Positions 17,793 to 27,043 of a stretch of 64,000 nt of DNA are shown here, one piece after another. The DNA is from Rhizobium gallicum bv. gallicum R602sp (GTDB lineage: Bacteria > Pseudomonadota > Alphaproteobacteria > Rhizobiales > Rhizobiaceae). Below the pieces are notes generated by a model. The model ran no database searches. It had not been told where the DNA came from and saw only the letters and a program-made list of their open reading frames with translations. A program made the position numbers and the translations under genes. The stretch lies in contig NZ_CP006877.1 in NCBI RefSeq assembly GCF_000816845.1, positions 3,653,501-3,717,500 on the forward strand. Reading direction: 5' to 3'. Position 1 is the stretch's first letter, and each line of letters begins with the position of its first letter.

Positions 17793-18644
17793 TTAGAACG
17801 AGATTTCCCTTCGCGTGATTGCCGCACCCGGCAATATGGTAGCCAGCAGCGGCAGGTGATCCGAGGCCCGGCGCACGAGCGGTGTCGCGGCAACCGTCGC
17901 AGATGTCACGCCAATCCCGTCCGACACGAAAATATGGTCGATCCGCAGGATCGGCAGCCGGGAGGGATAGGTCGGGCGGGGACGCCGCGCGGCGAGCAGC
18001 TGCGTATCGCGGAAATGCCGCGCCAGCATTTTGTAAGCCGGCGATGACGGGACAGCATTGAGATCGCCGCAGATGATCGCCGGAGCCGCCTGGAATTTCT
18101 GGCTTCCAATCCATTCCCTGCCGAGCAGCGTCGTCACCTGCCGCATCCGATCGATGCCGCGCAGGCCAAGATGCGTATTCAGCAAATTCAGATGAATTCC
18201 CGCCATTTCGATCTGCACCCATATCGCCCCGCGCATCTCGCCTACGGAGGGTAACGGCCCGGCTTTCATCAACCGGGTCGGCATGGCCGTCAGGATGGCA
18301 TCGCCGTACTGCTCCTCCTCGACATGCAGCGCCGGATGAAAGTGGGCCTGCATCTTCAAGAGCGATGCGATCGCATGTGCCTGGTCGATTCCGCCCGTGC
18401 GCTTGCGGCCGACATCAAGTTCCTGCAGCGCGATGATGTCCGCGCCGGTTTGCGCGATCACATCGGCGATGCGCGCTGGTTCGATCCGCCGGTCGGTGCC
18501 GATGCAGCTATGCACATTGTAGGTCAGGATTTTCAGCTCGCCGCCGGTTGATTGCGGCGGAACGGGGGAGAATGTGCTCATCCCGGGGGAACTAGCTTTC
18601 AGCCTGTTTCGTTCCATCTTCGGAACTCCAACGAAACGGGGCAT
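17793..18644 (-). CDS. Endonuclease/exonuclease/phosphatase family protein
   Basis: An EEP-fold metal-dependent phosphohydrolase of up to 283 residues. The family blocks appear in order: LTYNVHSCIG, IALQELDVGRKR, LNTHLGLRG, ICGDLNAVPSSPAYK, RIDHIFVSDG and ASDHLPLLATI. The start is uncertain: the outermost ATG at 18644 is given, but ATGs at 18617 and 18581 lie nearer the conserved domain. The gene diverges from the UPF0104 gene, and a phospholipase D follows that one. This trio recurs in rhizobia and suggests a membrane-lipid or phosphodiester role, which is inference. Confidence 0.8.
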   Translation of the reverse strand: MPRFVGVPKMERNRLKASSPGMSTFSPVPPQSTGGELKILTYNVHSCIGTDRRIEPARIADVIAQTGADIIALQELDVGRKRTGGIDQAHAIASLLKMQAHFHPALHVEEEQYGDAILTAMPTRLMKAGPLPSVGEMRGAIWVQIEMAGIHLNLLNTHLGLRGIDRMRQVTTLLGREWIGSQKFQAAPAIICGDLNAVPSSPAYKMLARHFRDTQLLAARRPRPTYPSRLPILRIDHIFVSDGIGVTSATVAATPLVRRASDHLPLLATILPGAAITRREISF

Positions 18645-18646
18645 TT

Positions 18647-19618
18647 ATGTCCATCAAACGCGTGCTTATCAATCTGGCTCTCGTCTTCTGCCTGATGCTT
18701 GCGGCCTTTCTTCTCTACAGGGTCTTCAGCCGTTACACCTTGAGCGACGTCTTGGAATCGATCGGCATGATACCGGGAGGCCGCATTGTCGGGGGCCTCT
18801 GCTTTGCGGCGGCCTCCTACCTCTGCCTGACCGGTTTCGACTGGCTGGCGCTGCGCTACGCCGGCAGACCGCTGAGCTATCCGAAGGCCGCCATTGCCTC
18901 GTTCACCAGCCTCTCGATCGGCCATAATCTTGGCTTTGCAGCGCTGAGCAGTGGCGCTGTGCGCTACCGCTTCTATTCTCGCTGGGGCTTGAATGCCGAA
19001 GAAGTTGCAAAGGTCATCCTGTTTTGCGGCGTGACCGTGGGCATCGGCCTTTCGGCCCTTGCAGGCATCGCCCTGCTCATCAATCCGCAGGATGCCGCAA
19101 GTCTTCTGAAACTCGGCCCGGCCAGTCTGTTCGCCCTTGGCTGCGCCTGTCTCAGTCTGCCCTTAGTCTATGTCACTCTGTCCGCCATCGTCCGCGCGCC
19201 GCTGCACGTTTGGAAATGGTCTTTCGAAATGCCCCGCCTGAAGCTCGCATTGGGCCAGGTCATCATCGGAACGGTGAATTTCATCTTCGTCGCAGCCTGC
19301 CTGCATCAGATGCTGGCCGTGCAGGGCCAGGCGAGCTACGTGCAGACGGCCACGGCCTACGTGCTTGCCAATATCGCTGTCCTCGTTACCCATGTGCCTG
19401 GCGGTCTAGGCGTCATCGAGGCCACGGTCGGCTATGTCCTGCCCGGCGCCGCCTCGATAGGGGCACTGGTGGCCTTCAGGGTGATTTATTTTCTGATTCC
19501 GCTGCTGATCGGCCTGCCGGTCTTCGCGATCAGCGAAGTCGTCATTCCGAAGCCAAAACAGCTACCGTCGGAAGATCGCTCTCAACAGTCGGCTCATGCG
19601 CAGACGCAGCTTCTGTAG
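18647..19618 (+). CDS. UPF0104 / lysylphosphatidylglycerol synthase-type membrane protein
   Basis: A 323-residue integral membrane protein with about eight hydrophobic helices, matching the flippase-like membrane domain of MprF/LPG synthases (UPF0104) without the cytoplasmic aminoacyl-transferase domain. Conserved stretches include SIGHNLGFAALSSGAVRYRFY and THVPGGLGVIEATV. It starts 2 bp from the outermost start of the divergent EEP gene. Its last 57 bp overlap, on the opposite strand, the end of the phospholipase D gene. It may move or modify a membrane lipid; no catalytic domain supports more. Confidence 0.82.
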   Translation: MSIKRVLINLALVFCLMLAAFLLYRVFSRYTLSDVLESIGMIPGGRIVGGLCFAAASYLCLTGFDWLALRYAGRPLSYPKAAIASFTSLSIGHNLGFAALSSGAVRYRFYSRWGLNAEEVAKVILFCGVTVGIGLSALAGIALLINPQDAASLLKLGPASLFALGCACLSLPLVYVTLSAIVRAPLHVWKWSFEMPRLKLALGQVIIGTVNFIFVAACLHQMLAVQGQASYVQTATAYVLANIAVLVTHVPGGLGVIEATVGYVLPGAASIGALVAFRVIYFLIPLLIGLPVFAISEVVIPKPKQLPSEDRSQQSAHAQTQLL

Positions 19619-21103
19619 CGGCCGGTAAGGTCGCCGGGGGTCCACGAAAGCAGTTCCGATCATCGGCGATATCTCGCCTCTCGCAATATCGATCGCAAAG
19701 TGGCGAAGGCCGCGCTTGCGGATGTTCAGAGCCTCCATGGCATTGAGCAAGGACCGCTTCGCCGTCTCCATTTCTTTGACAGCTTCGCTCGTCGCATCGA
19801 GATGCTCGGCAATCAGCCGGTGGCGAAACGACATTATCGCCCGCCGGTGAGCAGCACTTTCCGCCTCGATCGCCAGGTCGCACTCCGTATCGAGCCCCTC
19901 CGAACGATTGTTGAGATTCGAAGAGCCGATGCGAATTAAACGGTCGTCGACGATGATTAGCTTCGAATGGATAACAACCTCCTGCTCGCCCCCCTTCCCG
20001 TCCGGGACCACCGGATACATCACGCGCAGCCGGTCATAGCGATCGATGCGCTTCAGCCTGCGGATCAGCCGGTCGCGGTTATGCCCCATTGCGAGCTTTT
20101 CGATCAGTCCGTGCGAGCTCTTCGTAACCAGAACAGCAATCTCCGGGCCATCTGCCTCCTTGAGGCGTTTCGCGATGACCCGCGCCACGCCGAAGGAGGC
20201 AAGATACTGGGTTTCGATATAGATGTATTTCCTTGCCGCATTTATGGCATCGCGCGTCAGCCGAAAGGCTTCAAACCGCCCGCGCTTGCCGATCCATCCT
20301 GGCTCGGTGAGTGCAATCGCCGCCGTCACATTCTCCAATTCCGGCGGGAGCGCATGCGGCCATGACACGCCGCCCGGCGGCGCTACTTCGACCAGCTTGC
20401 CGGTCGCCTGCTTCCACCGCCGGCGGCACACGTCGCCGATCAGCCGCGCAGCGCTGCCTGAGACCATCGACTGTATGTCATGCACCGGATCGTATGGCAC
20501 ACCGTCCGGAGCCCTTCTAAGCGGATTGTCGGCCCGATGATCAGGCTCATCCCAGCGCCGGGCGGTCAAATCTAGACCGCCGAGGAAACCGATGCTGTCA
20601 TCGATCGAAACCAGTTTCTGATGGTGGCAGCCACGCACAGGATGGCGCAGATCGAAACGCAGGCTGATCTGCGGATGTGTGGAGAAGCCGTTTTCCTTGA
20701 AAAGCTTCAAGGATTTGCCGGAATAGACAGGTCCCATGCCCCAGATCAGTATCCGGATCTGCAGCCATGGATTTTCATCGGCAAGCGCCATTAGAAGTTC
20801 GCCGAGCGTTTCCGAGCTTTGATGTGGCCTCAGTCGGATATCGGGATTGAAATCCCAGCCGATGATCCAGATGGAATGTCTTGCCTGTCGCAGAACCTCA
20901 TCAAGCGCTGCGAAATAAGAAGCGCCGTCAACCAGAAAAGCCGCCTTGTCCGCTTTGCCAGCTCGCCAGACGTTTCGCCCGTTGCGGATAATGCCGCCCG
21001 GAATGACCGAAAGAGCGTCGCGGCGCCGACGCGCGACCGTCGTGATATAATCAATTGCTTTTGTTGTCTTGCGGCTGTCGGATACGGCTCGAAAATCGGT
21101 CAT
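19562..21103 (-). CDS. Phospholipase D / cardiolipin synthase-like protein
   Basis: A 513-residue member of the PLD superfamily with two HKD motifs: CHHQKLVSIDDSIGFLGGLD near residue 160 and VIHSKLIIVDDRLIRIGSSN near residue 390. Each is followed by the N/D-rich end of the motif. The spacing and lack of N-terminal transmembrane helices fit eukaryote-like PLDs found in rhizobia more than bacterial cardiolipin synthase with its two helices. It probably hydrolyses or transfers phosphatidyl groups. It converges on and overlaps the UPF0104 gene by 57 bp. Confidence 0.87.
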   Translation of the reverse strand: MTDFRAVSDSRKTTKAIDYITTVARRRRDALSVIPGGIIRNGRNVWRAGKADKAAFLVDGASYFAALDEVLRQARHSIWIIGWDFNPDIRLRPHQSSETLGELLMALADENPWLQIRILIWGMGPVYSGKSLKLFKENGFSTHPQISLRFDLRHPVRGCHHQKLVSIDDSIGFLGGLDLTARRWDEPDHRADNPLRRAPDGVPYDPVHDIQSMVSGSAARLIGDVCRRRWKQATGKLVEVAPPGGVSWPHALPPELENVTAAIALTEPGWIGKRGRFEAFRLTRDAINAARKYIYIETQYLASFGVARVIAKRLKEADGPEIAVLVTKSSHGLIEKLAMGHNRDRLIRRLKRIDRYDRLRVMYPVVPDGKGGEQEVVIHSKLIIVDDRLIRIGSSNLNNRSEGLDTECDLAIEAESAAHRRAIMSFRHRLIAEHLDATSEAVKEMETAKRSLLNAMEALNIRKRGLRHFAIDIARGEISPMIGTAFVDPRRPYRPLQKLRLRMSRLLRAIFRR

Positions 21104-21285
21104 TCGCTGTCCAGCGCCCTTGAATATTATGCTCTGGAAACGCCCGAATTACGCGGCTTGTTCCCGGATGGGGCAAAAGCACCGGGTGTTCATCATGATG
21201 CGGCCGCAAATCTGCTCGACCGATGAAATCCGCATTTCCGCCTGCAGGTATTTGACGCATTGCGAAGGCAAAGGGAGAAATCATC

Positions 21286-22050
21286 ATGCGCCAGTACTCA
21301 GCCTGCGTCGAATGGCTGTTCGCCGAACCCGGTGACCGTTTCGAAGACCGCATCTACCGCGCCAGGAAGGCCGGTTTGCCGGCAATCGAGTTCTGGCGTT
21401 GGACGGACAAGGATCTCGGCGCGATTTCCGCTGCCCTCAAGCAGACCGGCCTCGCCGTGTCCAGCATCGTGGCAGAGCCGATGATCCCGTTGACAGATGC
21501 CACCAACAAGCAAATGTGGCTGGAGGGACTGGCCGCGTCGGTAAAGGTCGCCCAGAGGCTCGCCGCTCCTATCCTCATTGCACAGGCAGGTGACTATCTC
21601 CCCGGCCGCTCGCGGCAGGAGCAGCGCCTTGCGCTGACGGCTGCGCTGCGCGCCGGCGCCGATATCCTGAAGGGCACGGGCGTGCGCCTCGGCGTCGAGC
21701 CACTGAACACCCGCATCGACCATATCGGTTATTTTCTGGAATCCACCCGCGAAGGACTCGACATCGCTGACGAGATCGATCGCCCCGAAATCGGGATCGT
21801 CTACGATATCTACCATTCGGCGGTGATGGATGAACGAACGGAAGATGTGATCGGCGAGCGGATTTCGCGCGTGTTTCATGTCCACGTCGCAGACCACCCG
21901 GGTCGCAACGAACCCGGCTCCGGCAGCATCGATCTGGCGCACCGCCTCAACTGGCTGTTTGACAAAGGATACGCAGGAAGCGTCGGACTGGAGTACCGCC
22001 CGCTTACGCAAGGCGTTATGGCGGTCAGAAATGCGATTGGCGTGCTTTGA
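21286..22050 (+). CDS. TIM-barrel isomerase, hydroxypyruvate isomerase-like
   Basis: A 254-residue AP-endonuclease-2/xylose-isomerase-like TIM barrel of the Hyi group. Metal-binding acids are visible in LGVEPLNTRIDH (Glu), IGIVYDIYHS (Asp) and VGLEYRPLT (Glu), with the His in VHVADHPGRNEPG. AAAGGGAGAAA precedes the ATG. Enzymes of this group interconvert hydroxypyruvate and tartronate semialdehyde or act on related ketoses. It converges on glpV, separated by a strong hairpin, so it is a separate unit from the glycerol operon in this genome. Confidence 0.82.
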   Translation: MRQYSACVEWLFAEPGDRFEDRIYRARKAGLPAIEFWRWTDKDLGAISAALKQTGLAVSSIVAEPMIPLTDATNKQMWLEGLAASVKVAQRLAAPILIAQAGDYLPGRSRQEQRLALTAALRAGADILKGTGVRLGVEPLNTRIDHIGYFLESTREGLDIADEIDRPEIGIVYDIYHSAVMDERTEDVIGERISRVFHVHVADHPGRNEPGSGSIDLAHRLNWLFDKGYAGSVGLEYRPLTQGVMAVRNAIGVL

Positions 22051-22118
22051 TAGAGATCCGCCGGCAAGCTGCGATGACGCGTCGTATCGGAAGCATATGG
22101 GTCGCGGCGGCCATTGCA

Positions 22119-22153
22119 GGGCGGGCCGGAAGCTCGTTTCTTCCGACCCGCCC
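22119..22153. terminator. Bidirectional terminator between the Hyi-like gene and glpV
   Basis: A 14-bp stem with a single mismatch (arms 22119-22132 and 22140-22153, GGGCGGGCCGGAAG against CTTCCGACCCGCCC) encloses a 7-nt loop containing TTT. It lies between two converging stop codons. Confidence 0.7.
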
Positions 22154-22161
22154 GATGACGA

Positions 22162-23886
22162 TCAGTTCGACTGCCAGCTCTTGACCAGTTCGTCGTAATT
22201 GACCGTTACCGGCTTTTCTTTCTCGTTCTCGACCTTCAATTGCGGAGCGAGGTTGCCCTTTGCGACGGCATCCTTGTTCCAGTATTCGAGATCCTGCTCT
22301 TCGGCGAGCTTCGGGCCGACATCGCCCTGAACGCCGGCGCGTTCCAGGCGCTGCAGTACCTTTTCCTGCTCGGCGCAAAGCGAATCCATGGCTTCCTGGG
22401 GGGTCTTCGCGCCCGAAGAAGCATCGCCGATCGCCTGCCACCAGAGTTGTGCGAGCTTCGGATAGTCCGGCACGTTGGTGCCGGTCGGCGACCACTGCAC
22501 GCGGGCGGGCGAGCGATAGAACTCGACCAGACCGCCGAGCTTCGGAGCGCGTTCGGTGAAGCTCTTGTCACGAATGGTGGACTCGCGAATGAACGTCAGC
22601 CCGACGTGGCTCTTCTTCACGTCGACCGTCTTCGATGTGACGAACTGAGCATAGAGCCAGGCGGCTTTGGCACGATCGTCCGGGGTCGACTTCATCAGCG
22701 TCCAGGAGCCGGCATCCTGGTACCCGAGCTTCATGCCGTCCTTCCAGTAGACGCCGTGCGGCGACGGGGCGAAGCGCCACTTCGGCGTACCGTCCTCGTT
22801 CACGACCGGCAGGCCCTGCTTCACGAAATCGGCGGTGAAGGCCGTGTACGTAAACATCTGCTGAGCGATCTCACCCTGCGACGGAACCGGGCCAGATTCG
22901 GAGAAGGTCATGCCCTGGGCTGCCGCCGGAGCGTAGGCCTTCATCCAATCCAGATACTTCTGGATCGAATAGACGGCTGCAGGACCGTTGGTGTCGCCGC
23001 CGCGTGCGACGCAAGAGCCGACTGGACGCGAGTTTTCGTCTACCTTGATGCCCCATTCGTCAACCGGCTTGCCATTCGGAATGCCCTTGTCGCCGTTGCC
23101 GGCCATGGAGAGCCAGGCGTCGGTGAAGCGCCAGCCGAGCGACGGATCCTTCTTGCCGTAGTCCATGTGGCCATAGACCTTCTTACCACCGACCTCACGT
23201 CCGGTGAAGAATTCAGCGATGTCTTCATAGGCCGACCAGTTGACCGGCACGCCGAGGTCGTAGCCGTACTTCGCCTTGAAGTCTGCCTTGTTCTTCTCGT
23301 CGTTGAACCAGTCGTAGCGGAACCAGTAGAGGTTCGCGAACTGCTGGTCGGGCAGCTGATAGAGCTTGCCGTCCGGCGCCGTCGTGAAGGACTTGCCGAT
23401 GAAGTCGTCGATGTCGAGGTTCGGATTGGTGACGTCCTTTCCCTCGTTCGCCATGAAGTCTGTCAGACTGCGTGCCTGCTGATAGCGCCAGTGCGTACCG
23501 ATGAGGTCCGAGTCGTTGATGTAGGCGTCGTAGATGTTTTCGCCTGACTGCATCTGCGTCTGCAGTTTTTCAACGACGTCGCCTTCGCCGATCAGGTCGT
23601 GGGCGATCTTGATGCCGGTGATGGCGGTAAAGGCTGGTGCCAGCACCTTCGATTCATATTCGTGCGTTGTGATCGTTTCGGAGACAACCTTGATGTCCAT
23701 GCCGGCGAAAGGCTTTGCCGCATCGACGAACCACTGCATTTCCTTTTCCTGGTCCGCACGGGAAATCGTCGAGAGATCGCCGACTTCCTTGTCCAGAAAG
23801 GCTTTCGCCTCATCCATGCCGGCATAGGCGGAACCCGCCATGGCCAGCAAGATGCCTGCTGTTGTCGCTAGTAAATGCCGTCGCAT
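22162..23886 (-). CDS. glpV: Glycerol ABC transporter substrate-binding protein
   Basis: A 574-residue periplasmic binding protein. The ATG at 23886 follows GGGAGGATA and begins a signal peptide (MRRHLLATTAGILLAMAG, cleavage near SAYA). The long mature protein with the opening MDEAKAFLDKEVGDLSTISR matches GlpV, which is larger than usual CUT1 binding proteins. It is the last gene of the run glpD-S-T-P-Q-U-V, the order described for the Rhizobium leguminosarum glycerol operon. A strong hairpin follows it. Identification rests on the operon and the protein's length and sequence character. Confidence 0.88.
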   Translation of the reverse strand: MRRHLLATTAGILLAMAGSAYAGMDEAKAFLDKEVGDLSTISRADQEKEMQWFVDAAKPFAGMDIKVVSETITTHEYESKVLAPAFTAITGIKIAHDLIGEGDVVEKLQTQMQSGENIYDAYINDSDLIGTHWRYQQARSLTDFMANEGKDVTNPNLDIDDFIGKSFTTAPDGKLYQLPDQQFANLYWFRYDWFNDEKNKADFKAKYGYDLGVPVNWSAYEDIAEFFTGREVGGKKVYGHMDYGKKDPSLGWRFTDAWLSMAGNGDKGIPNGKPVDEWGIKVDENSRPVGSCVARGGDTNGPAAVYSIQKYLDWMKAYAPAAAQGMTFSESGPVPSQGEIAQQMFTYTAFTADFVKQGLPVVNEDGTPKWRFAPSPHGVYWKDGMKLGYQDAGSWTLMKSTPDDRAKAAWLYAQFVTSKTVDVKKSHVGLTFIRESTIRDKSFTERAPKLGGLVEFYRSPARVQWSPTGTNVPDYPKLAQLWWQAIGDASSGAKTPQEAMDSLCAEQEKVLQRLERAGVQGDVGPKLAEEQDLEYWNKDAVAKGNLAPQLKVENEKEKPVTVNYDELVKSWQSN

Positions 23887-23963
23887 AGTATCCTCCCAGG
23901 GTTTGCGATTGCAGTCTTCACGTCTCAGGCGGCCAGTCCCCCGGCCATCTGTATTACCTGCCG

Positions 23964-24245
23964 TCACGCGTAGCGGAACACGCCGATGGCGTAGACTACG
24001 GCGAGGGCAAGAGCCCACCACAGGTTGGGCCCGACAAGGCCCAGCCATGCGAGATGAATGAATGCTGCACCGAGCAGCGAAATGAAGAGCCGGTCACCGC
24101 GCGTCGTTTCGAAACGCAGCACGCCGACCCGCGGCGAGCCCCCCGGCGCGAAATATTCCCACACGCTCATGCCGATCAAAAGCACGAGGATCGTCAGGAA
24201 GAACAGTGCCGTGGGCAGCGTCCACGCCATCCAGGAAAAGTTCAT
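23964..24245 (-). CDS. glpU: Small membrane protein of the glycerol transporter (DUF2160 type)
   Basis: A 93-residue protein with three hydrophobic segments (about 7-27, 50-70 and 74-92). The start at 24245 follows GGGAGAT and gives MNFSWMAWTLPTALFF; the same frame stays open much further upstream inside glpQ, but only as a shadow. It lies 11 bp after glpQ and 77 bp before glpV. GlpU-like proteins accompany this transporter in rhizobia; whether it is a structural subunit is not established from the sequence. Confidence 0.82.
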   Translation of the reverse strand: MNFSWMAWTLPTALFFLTILVLLIGMSVWEYFAPGGSPRVGVLRFETTRGDRLFISLLGAAFIHLAWLGLVGPNLWWALALAVVYAIGVFRYA

Positions 24246-24256
24246 ATCGATCTCCC

Positions 24257-25084
24257 TCAAACGCGCCCAAGAGCAAAGCCCTTGGCGATGTAGTTCCTGA
24301 CGAAATAAATGACCAGCGCGCCCGGCACGATCGTCAGCACGCCGGCAGCAGCCAGCACGCCCCAATCCATGCCGGCCGCCGAAACGGTGCGTGTCATGAT
24401 CGCCGAGATCGGCTTTGCAGCCGTGGTCGTCAGCGTGCGGGCAAGCAGCAGTTCGACCCACGAAAACATGAAACAGAAGAAGGCTGCGACGCCGATCCCG
24501 CTTGCGATCAGCGGCATGAAGATCTTCAAGAAGAAGCGCGGGAACGAATAGCCGTCGATATACGCAGTCTCGTCGATTTCCTTCGGCACACCCGACATGA
24601 AGCCTTCCAGGATCCACACTGCCAGCGGCACGTTGAAAAGGCAATGCGCCAGAGCAACGGCAACATGGGTGTCGATGAGGCCGAACGCCGAATAGAGCTG
24701 GAAGAAAGGAAGCGCGAAGACGGCCGGCGGTGCCATCCTGTTCGTCAGCAGCCAGAAGAACAGGTGTTTGTCGCCGAGAAACCGGTAGCGCGAGAAGGCG
24801 TAGGCCGCCGGCAGCGCTGCAAGCACCGAGATCACCGTGTTCATCACGACGTAGATGATGGAATTGATATAGCCATTGTACCAGGATGGATCGGTAAAGA
24901 TCACCCTGTAGTTCCTGAGTGTCGGGTTCTGCGGCCAGAGCGAGAAGGCGCCGGTGATCTCGGCATTCTCCTTGAAGCTCATATTGATGAGCCAATAGAT
25001 CGGCAGCAGCAGAAAGACGATATAGATCGTCGAGACGACCCAGGAGAAGTTGCCGGCGGGTTTGTATTTCATCGTGGTTTCCAT
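24257..25084 (-). CDS. glpQ: Glycerol ABC transporter permease
   Basis: A 275-residue MalG-like inner-membrane permease with six helices. The EAA loop is GVPKEIDETAYIDGYSFPRF with FLKIFMPLIASG. A GAGGAGAGGG box precedes the ATG at 25084; a second ATG four codons on is possible. It ends FVRNYIAKGFALGRV, typical for the group. It is placed directly between glpP and glpU with 10-11 bp gaps, consistent with a single transcript. Confidence 0.9.
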   Translation of the reverse strand: METTMKYKPAGNFSWVVSTIYIVFLLLPIYWLINMSFKENAEITGAFSLWPQNPTLRNYRVIFTDPSWYNGYINSIIYVVMNTVISVLAALPAAYAFSRYRFLGDKHLFFWLLTNRMAPPAVFALPFFQLYSAFGLIDTHVAVALAHCLFNVPLAVWILEGFMSGVPKEIDETAYIDGYSFPRFFLKIFMPLIASGIGVAAFFCFMFSWVELLLARTLTTTAAKPISAIMTRTVSAAGMDWGVLAAAGVLTIVPGALVIYFVRNYIAKGFALGRV

Positions 25085-25094
25085 GACCCTCTCC

Positions 25095-25961
25095 TCATGA
25101 ATTCGCGTCGCTGCTGGTCATGACCGTGTAGAATATCCACGAGAGCAGCAGGATGATGAGGAAGTAGACAATCGACATGGCGGCTGCAGGCCCGAGGTCG
25201 AACTGGCCGACCGCCATCTTCACGAGATCGATGGAAAGAAATGTCGTGGAATTGCCCGGTCCACCACCGGTGACAACGAAGGGTTCTGTATAGATCATGA
25301 AGCTGTCCATGAAGCGCAGGAGCACCGCAATCAGCAGCACGCGCTTCATCTTCGGCAACTGGATATAGCGGAAGACGGACCAGCGCGAAGCGCCGTCTAT
25401 CTTCGCAGCTTGATAGTACGCCTCGGGGATCGAAACGAGACCGGCATAGCAGAGCAGCACGACAAGGCTCGTCCAATGCCAGACATCCATGATGATGATC
25501 GTGATCCACGCATCAATAGGGTCGCGGACATAGTTGTAGTCAAGCCCCATCGCTTCCAGGCTGTGGCCGAGCAAGCCGATATCGACACGGCCGAAGACCT
25601 GCCAGATCGTGCCGACCACATTCCACGGGATGAGGAGGGGTAGCGCCATCAGCACGAGGCAGACAGGCACGCCAATGCCCTTTTTGGGCATGTTGAGCGC
25701 GATGAAGATGCCAAGCGGGATTTCAAGCGCCAGGATGATGAAGGAAAATAGCAGGTTTCGCTGCAGGGCTTCCCAGAAGCGGTCGGAATGCAGGATGTCG
25801 TCGAACCAGTCGGTGCCGGCCCAAAAGAACTCGTTGTTGCCGAAGGTGTCCTGAACTGAATAGTTCACGACCGTCATCAGCGGAATGGCCGCCGAAAACG
25901 CGACGAGCAGCAATACCGGCAGGACGAGAAACCAGGCCTTGTTGTTCCAGGTCTTTTCCAT
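25095..25961 (-). CDS. glpP: Glycerol ABC transporter permease
   Basis: A 288-residue MalF-like permease. The start MEKTWNNKAWFLVLP at 25961 is preferred because GGGAGGG lies just before it and it leaves a 2-bp gap to glpT; the earlier in-frame ATG at 25988 would overlap glpT. The EAA loop is SIPEAYYQAAKIDGASRWSV followed by FRYIQLPKMKR. The motif VVTGGGPGNSTTFLSIDLVK is usual at the C-terminal end of MalF partners. It pairs with GlpQ. Confidence 0.9.
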   Translation of the reverse strand: MEKTWNNKAWFLVLPVLLLVAFSAAIPLMTVVNYSVQDTFGNNEFFWAGTDWFDDILHSDRFWEALQRNLLFSFIILALEIPLGIFIALNMPKKGIGVPVCLVLMALPLLIPWNVVGTIWQVFGRVDIGLLGHSLEAMGLDYNYVRDPIDAWITIIIMDVWHWTSLVVLLCYAGLVSIPEAYYQAAKIDGASRWSVFRYIQLPKMKRVLLIAVLLRFMDSFMIYTEPFVVTGGGPGNSTTFLSIDLVKMAVGQFDLGPAAAMSIVYFLIILLLSWIFYTVMTSSDANS

Positions 25962-25963
25962 GA

Positions 25964-27034
25964 TCAGCCCTCCCTGCCGACCCGCCACGATCCGGCGTAG
26001 ATGCTGATCGCATCCGGATCGAAGCTGACGCGCGCATCCGCGGGAATTTCCGCATCTTCCGGCACGACGATGGCGATCGGCTGATCCGCAAACCGCGCGC
26101 GAACGATCTTTTGCCTGCCGATATCCTCGACCTTTGAAATCGAGACGGGCATGCCTTCACGGCCGAGGCGGATGAATTCGGGACGGATGCCAAGTTCGAC
26201 CTTGGCCGCACCATTCGTTTTCGGCGCGTAGCCGAGACTGATCGTCTCACTGCCAATCTTGACGGTATTGCCGGCAACTTCCGCTGGCATGACATTCATC
26301 CCCGGCGAGCCAATGAAATAACCCACAAACGTGTGGCTCGGGCGTTCGAATAGTTCCGTCGGCGTGCCGATCTGCACGATTTCTCCCTCATACATGACGA
26401 CGACCTTCTCGGCGAAGGTCAGTGCCTCCGTCTGGTCGTGGGTCACATAGACCATCGTGAAACCGAACTGCTTATGCAGCCGCTTCAGCTGCGACCGCAG
26501 CACCCATTTCATGTGCGGATCGATAACCGTCAGCGGTTCATCGAACAAAATGGCGTTGACGTCGTTTCGCACCAGACCGCGGCCAAGCGAAATTTTCTGT
26601 TTCTGATCGGCCGTAAGCCGCTGCGCCTTGCGCTTGGCCCAGTCCGCAAGATCGATCATCTCGAGAATTTCACGAACGCGCCGATCGACGTCGGCCTCCG
26701 AAACACCTCGGTTGCGAAGCGGAAAAGCGAGATTGTCGTAGACCGTCATCGTGTCGTAGATGACGGGGAACTGGAAAACCTGCGCGATGTTGCGGGCTTG
26801 CGTCGATAGCATCGTTACGTCCTGGCCGCCGAACAGGATGCGCCCGTGCGAAGGCTGCAGCAGACCGGAGATGATGTTGAGAAGCGTTGTCTTTCCGCAT
26901 CCTGACGGGCCAAGAAGCGCATATGCGCCGCCGTCGGTCCACTCATGATCGACTTCCTTCAGGGCATAGTCCTTGTCCGTCTTCGGATTGGGTCCGTAGG
27001 CGTGGCGGATATGGTCGAGAGTGATCCGTGCCAT
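25964..27034 (-). CDS. glpT: Glycerol ABC transporter ATP-binding protein
   Basis: A 356-residue ATPase with Walker A GPSGCGKTT, Walker B AILFDEPLTVIDPH and switch His in [10 protein letters not shown]. The signature region is altered: in place of LSGGQ the sequence reads LTADQKQKISLGRGL. The same replacement is a recognised oddity of this glycerol-type ATPase group, where its partner GlpS keeps LSGGQ. Two different ATPases probably form a heterodimer with one canonical and one degenerate site. This ATPase is not the E. coli GlpT antiporter, despite the shared symbol. Confidence 0.88.
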   Translation of the reverse strand: MARITLDHIRHAYGPNPKTDKDYALKEVDHEWTDGGAYALLGPSGCGKTTLLNIISGLLQPSHGRILFGGQDVTMLSTQARNIAQVFQFPVIYDTMTVYDNLAFPLRNRGVSEADVDRRVREILEMIDLADWAKRKAQRLTADQKQKISLGRGLVRNDVNAILFDEPLTVIDPHMKWVLRSQLKRLHKQFGFTMVYVTHDQTEALTFAEKVVVMYEGEIVQIGTPTELFERPSHTFVGYFIGSPGMNVMPAEVAGNTVKIGSETISLGYAPKTNGAAKVELGIRPEFIRLGREGMPVSISKVEDIGRQKIVRARFADQPIAIVVPEDAEIPADARVSFDPDAISIYAGSWRVGREG

Positions 27035-27043
27035 TTTGTCCCC

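Noticed and set aside
22240..23547. A 435-codon plus-strand frame
   Set aside because: It is antisense to glpV; composition is that of a shadow.
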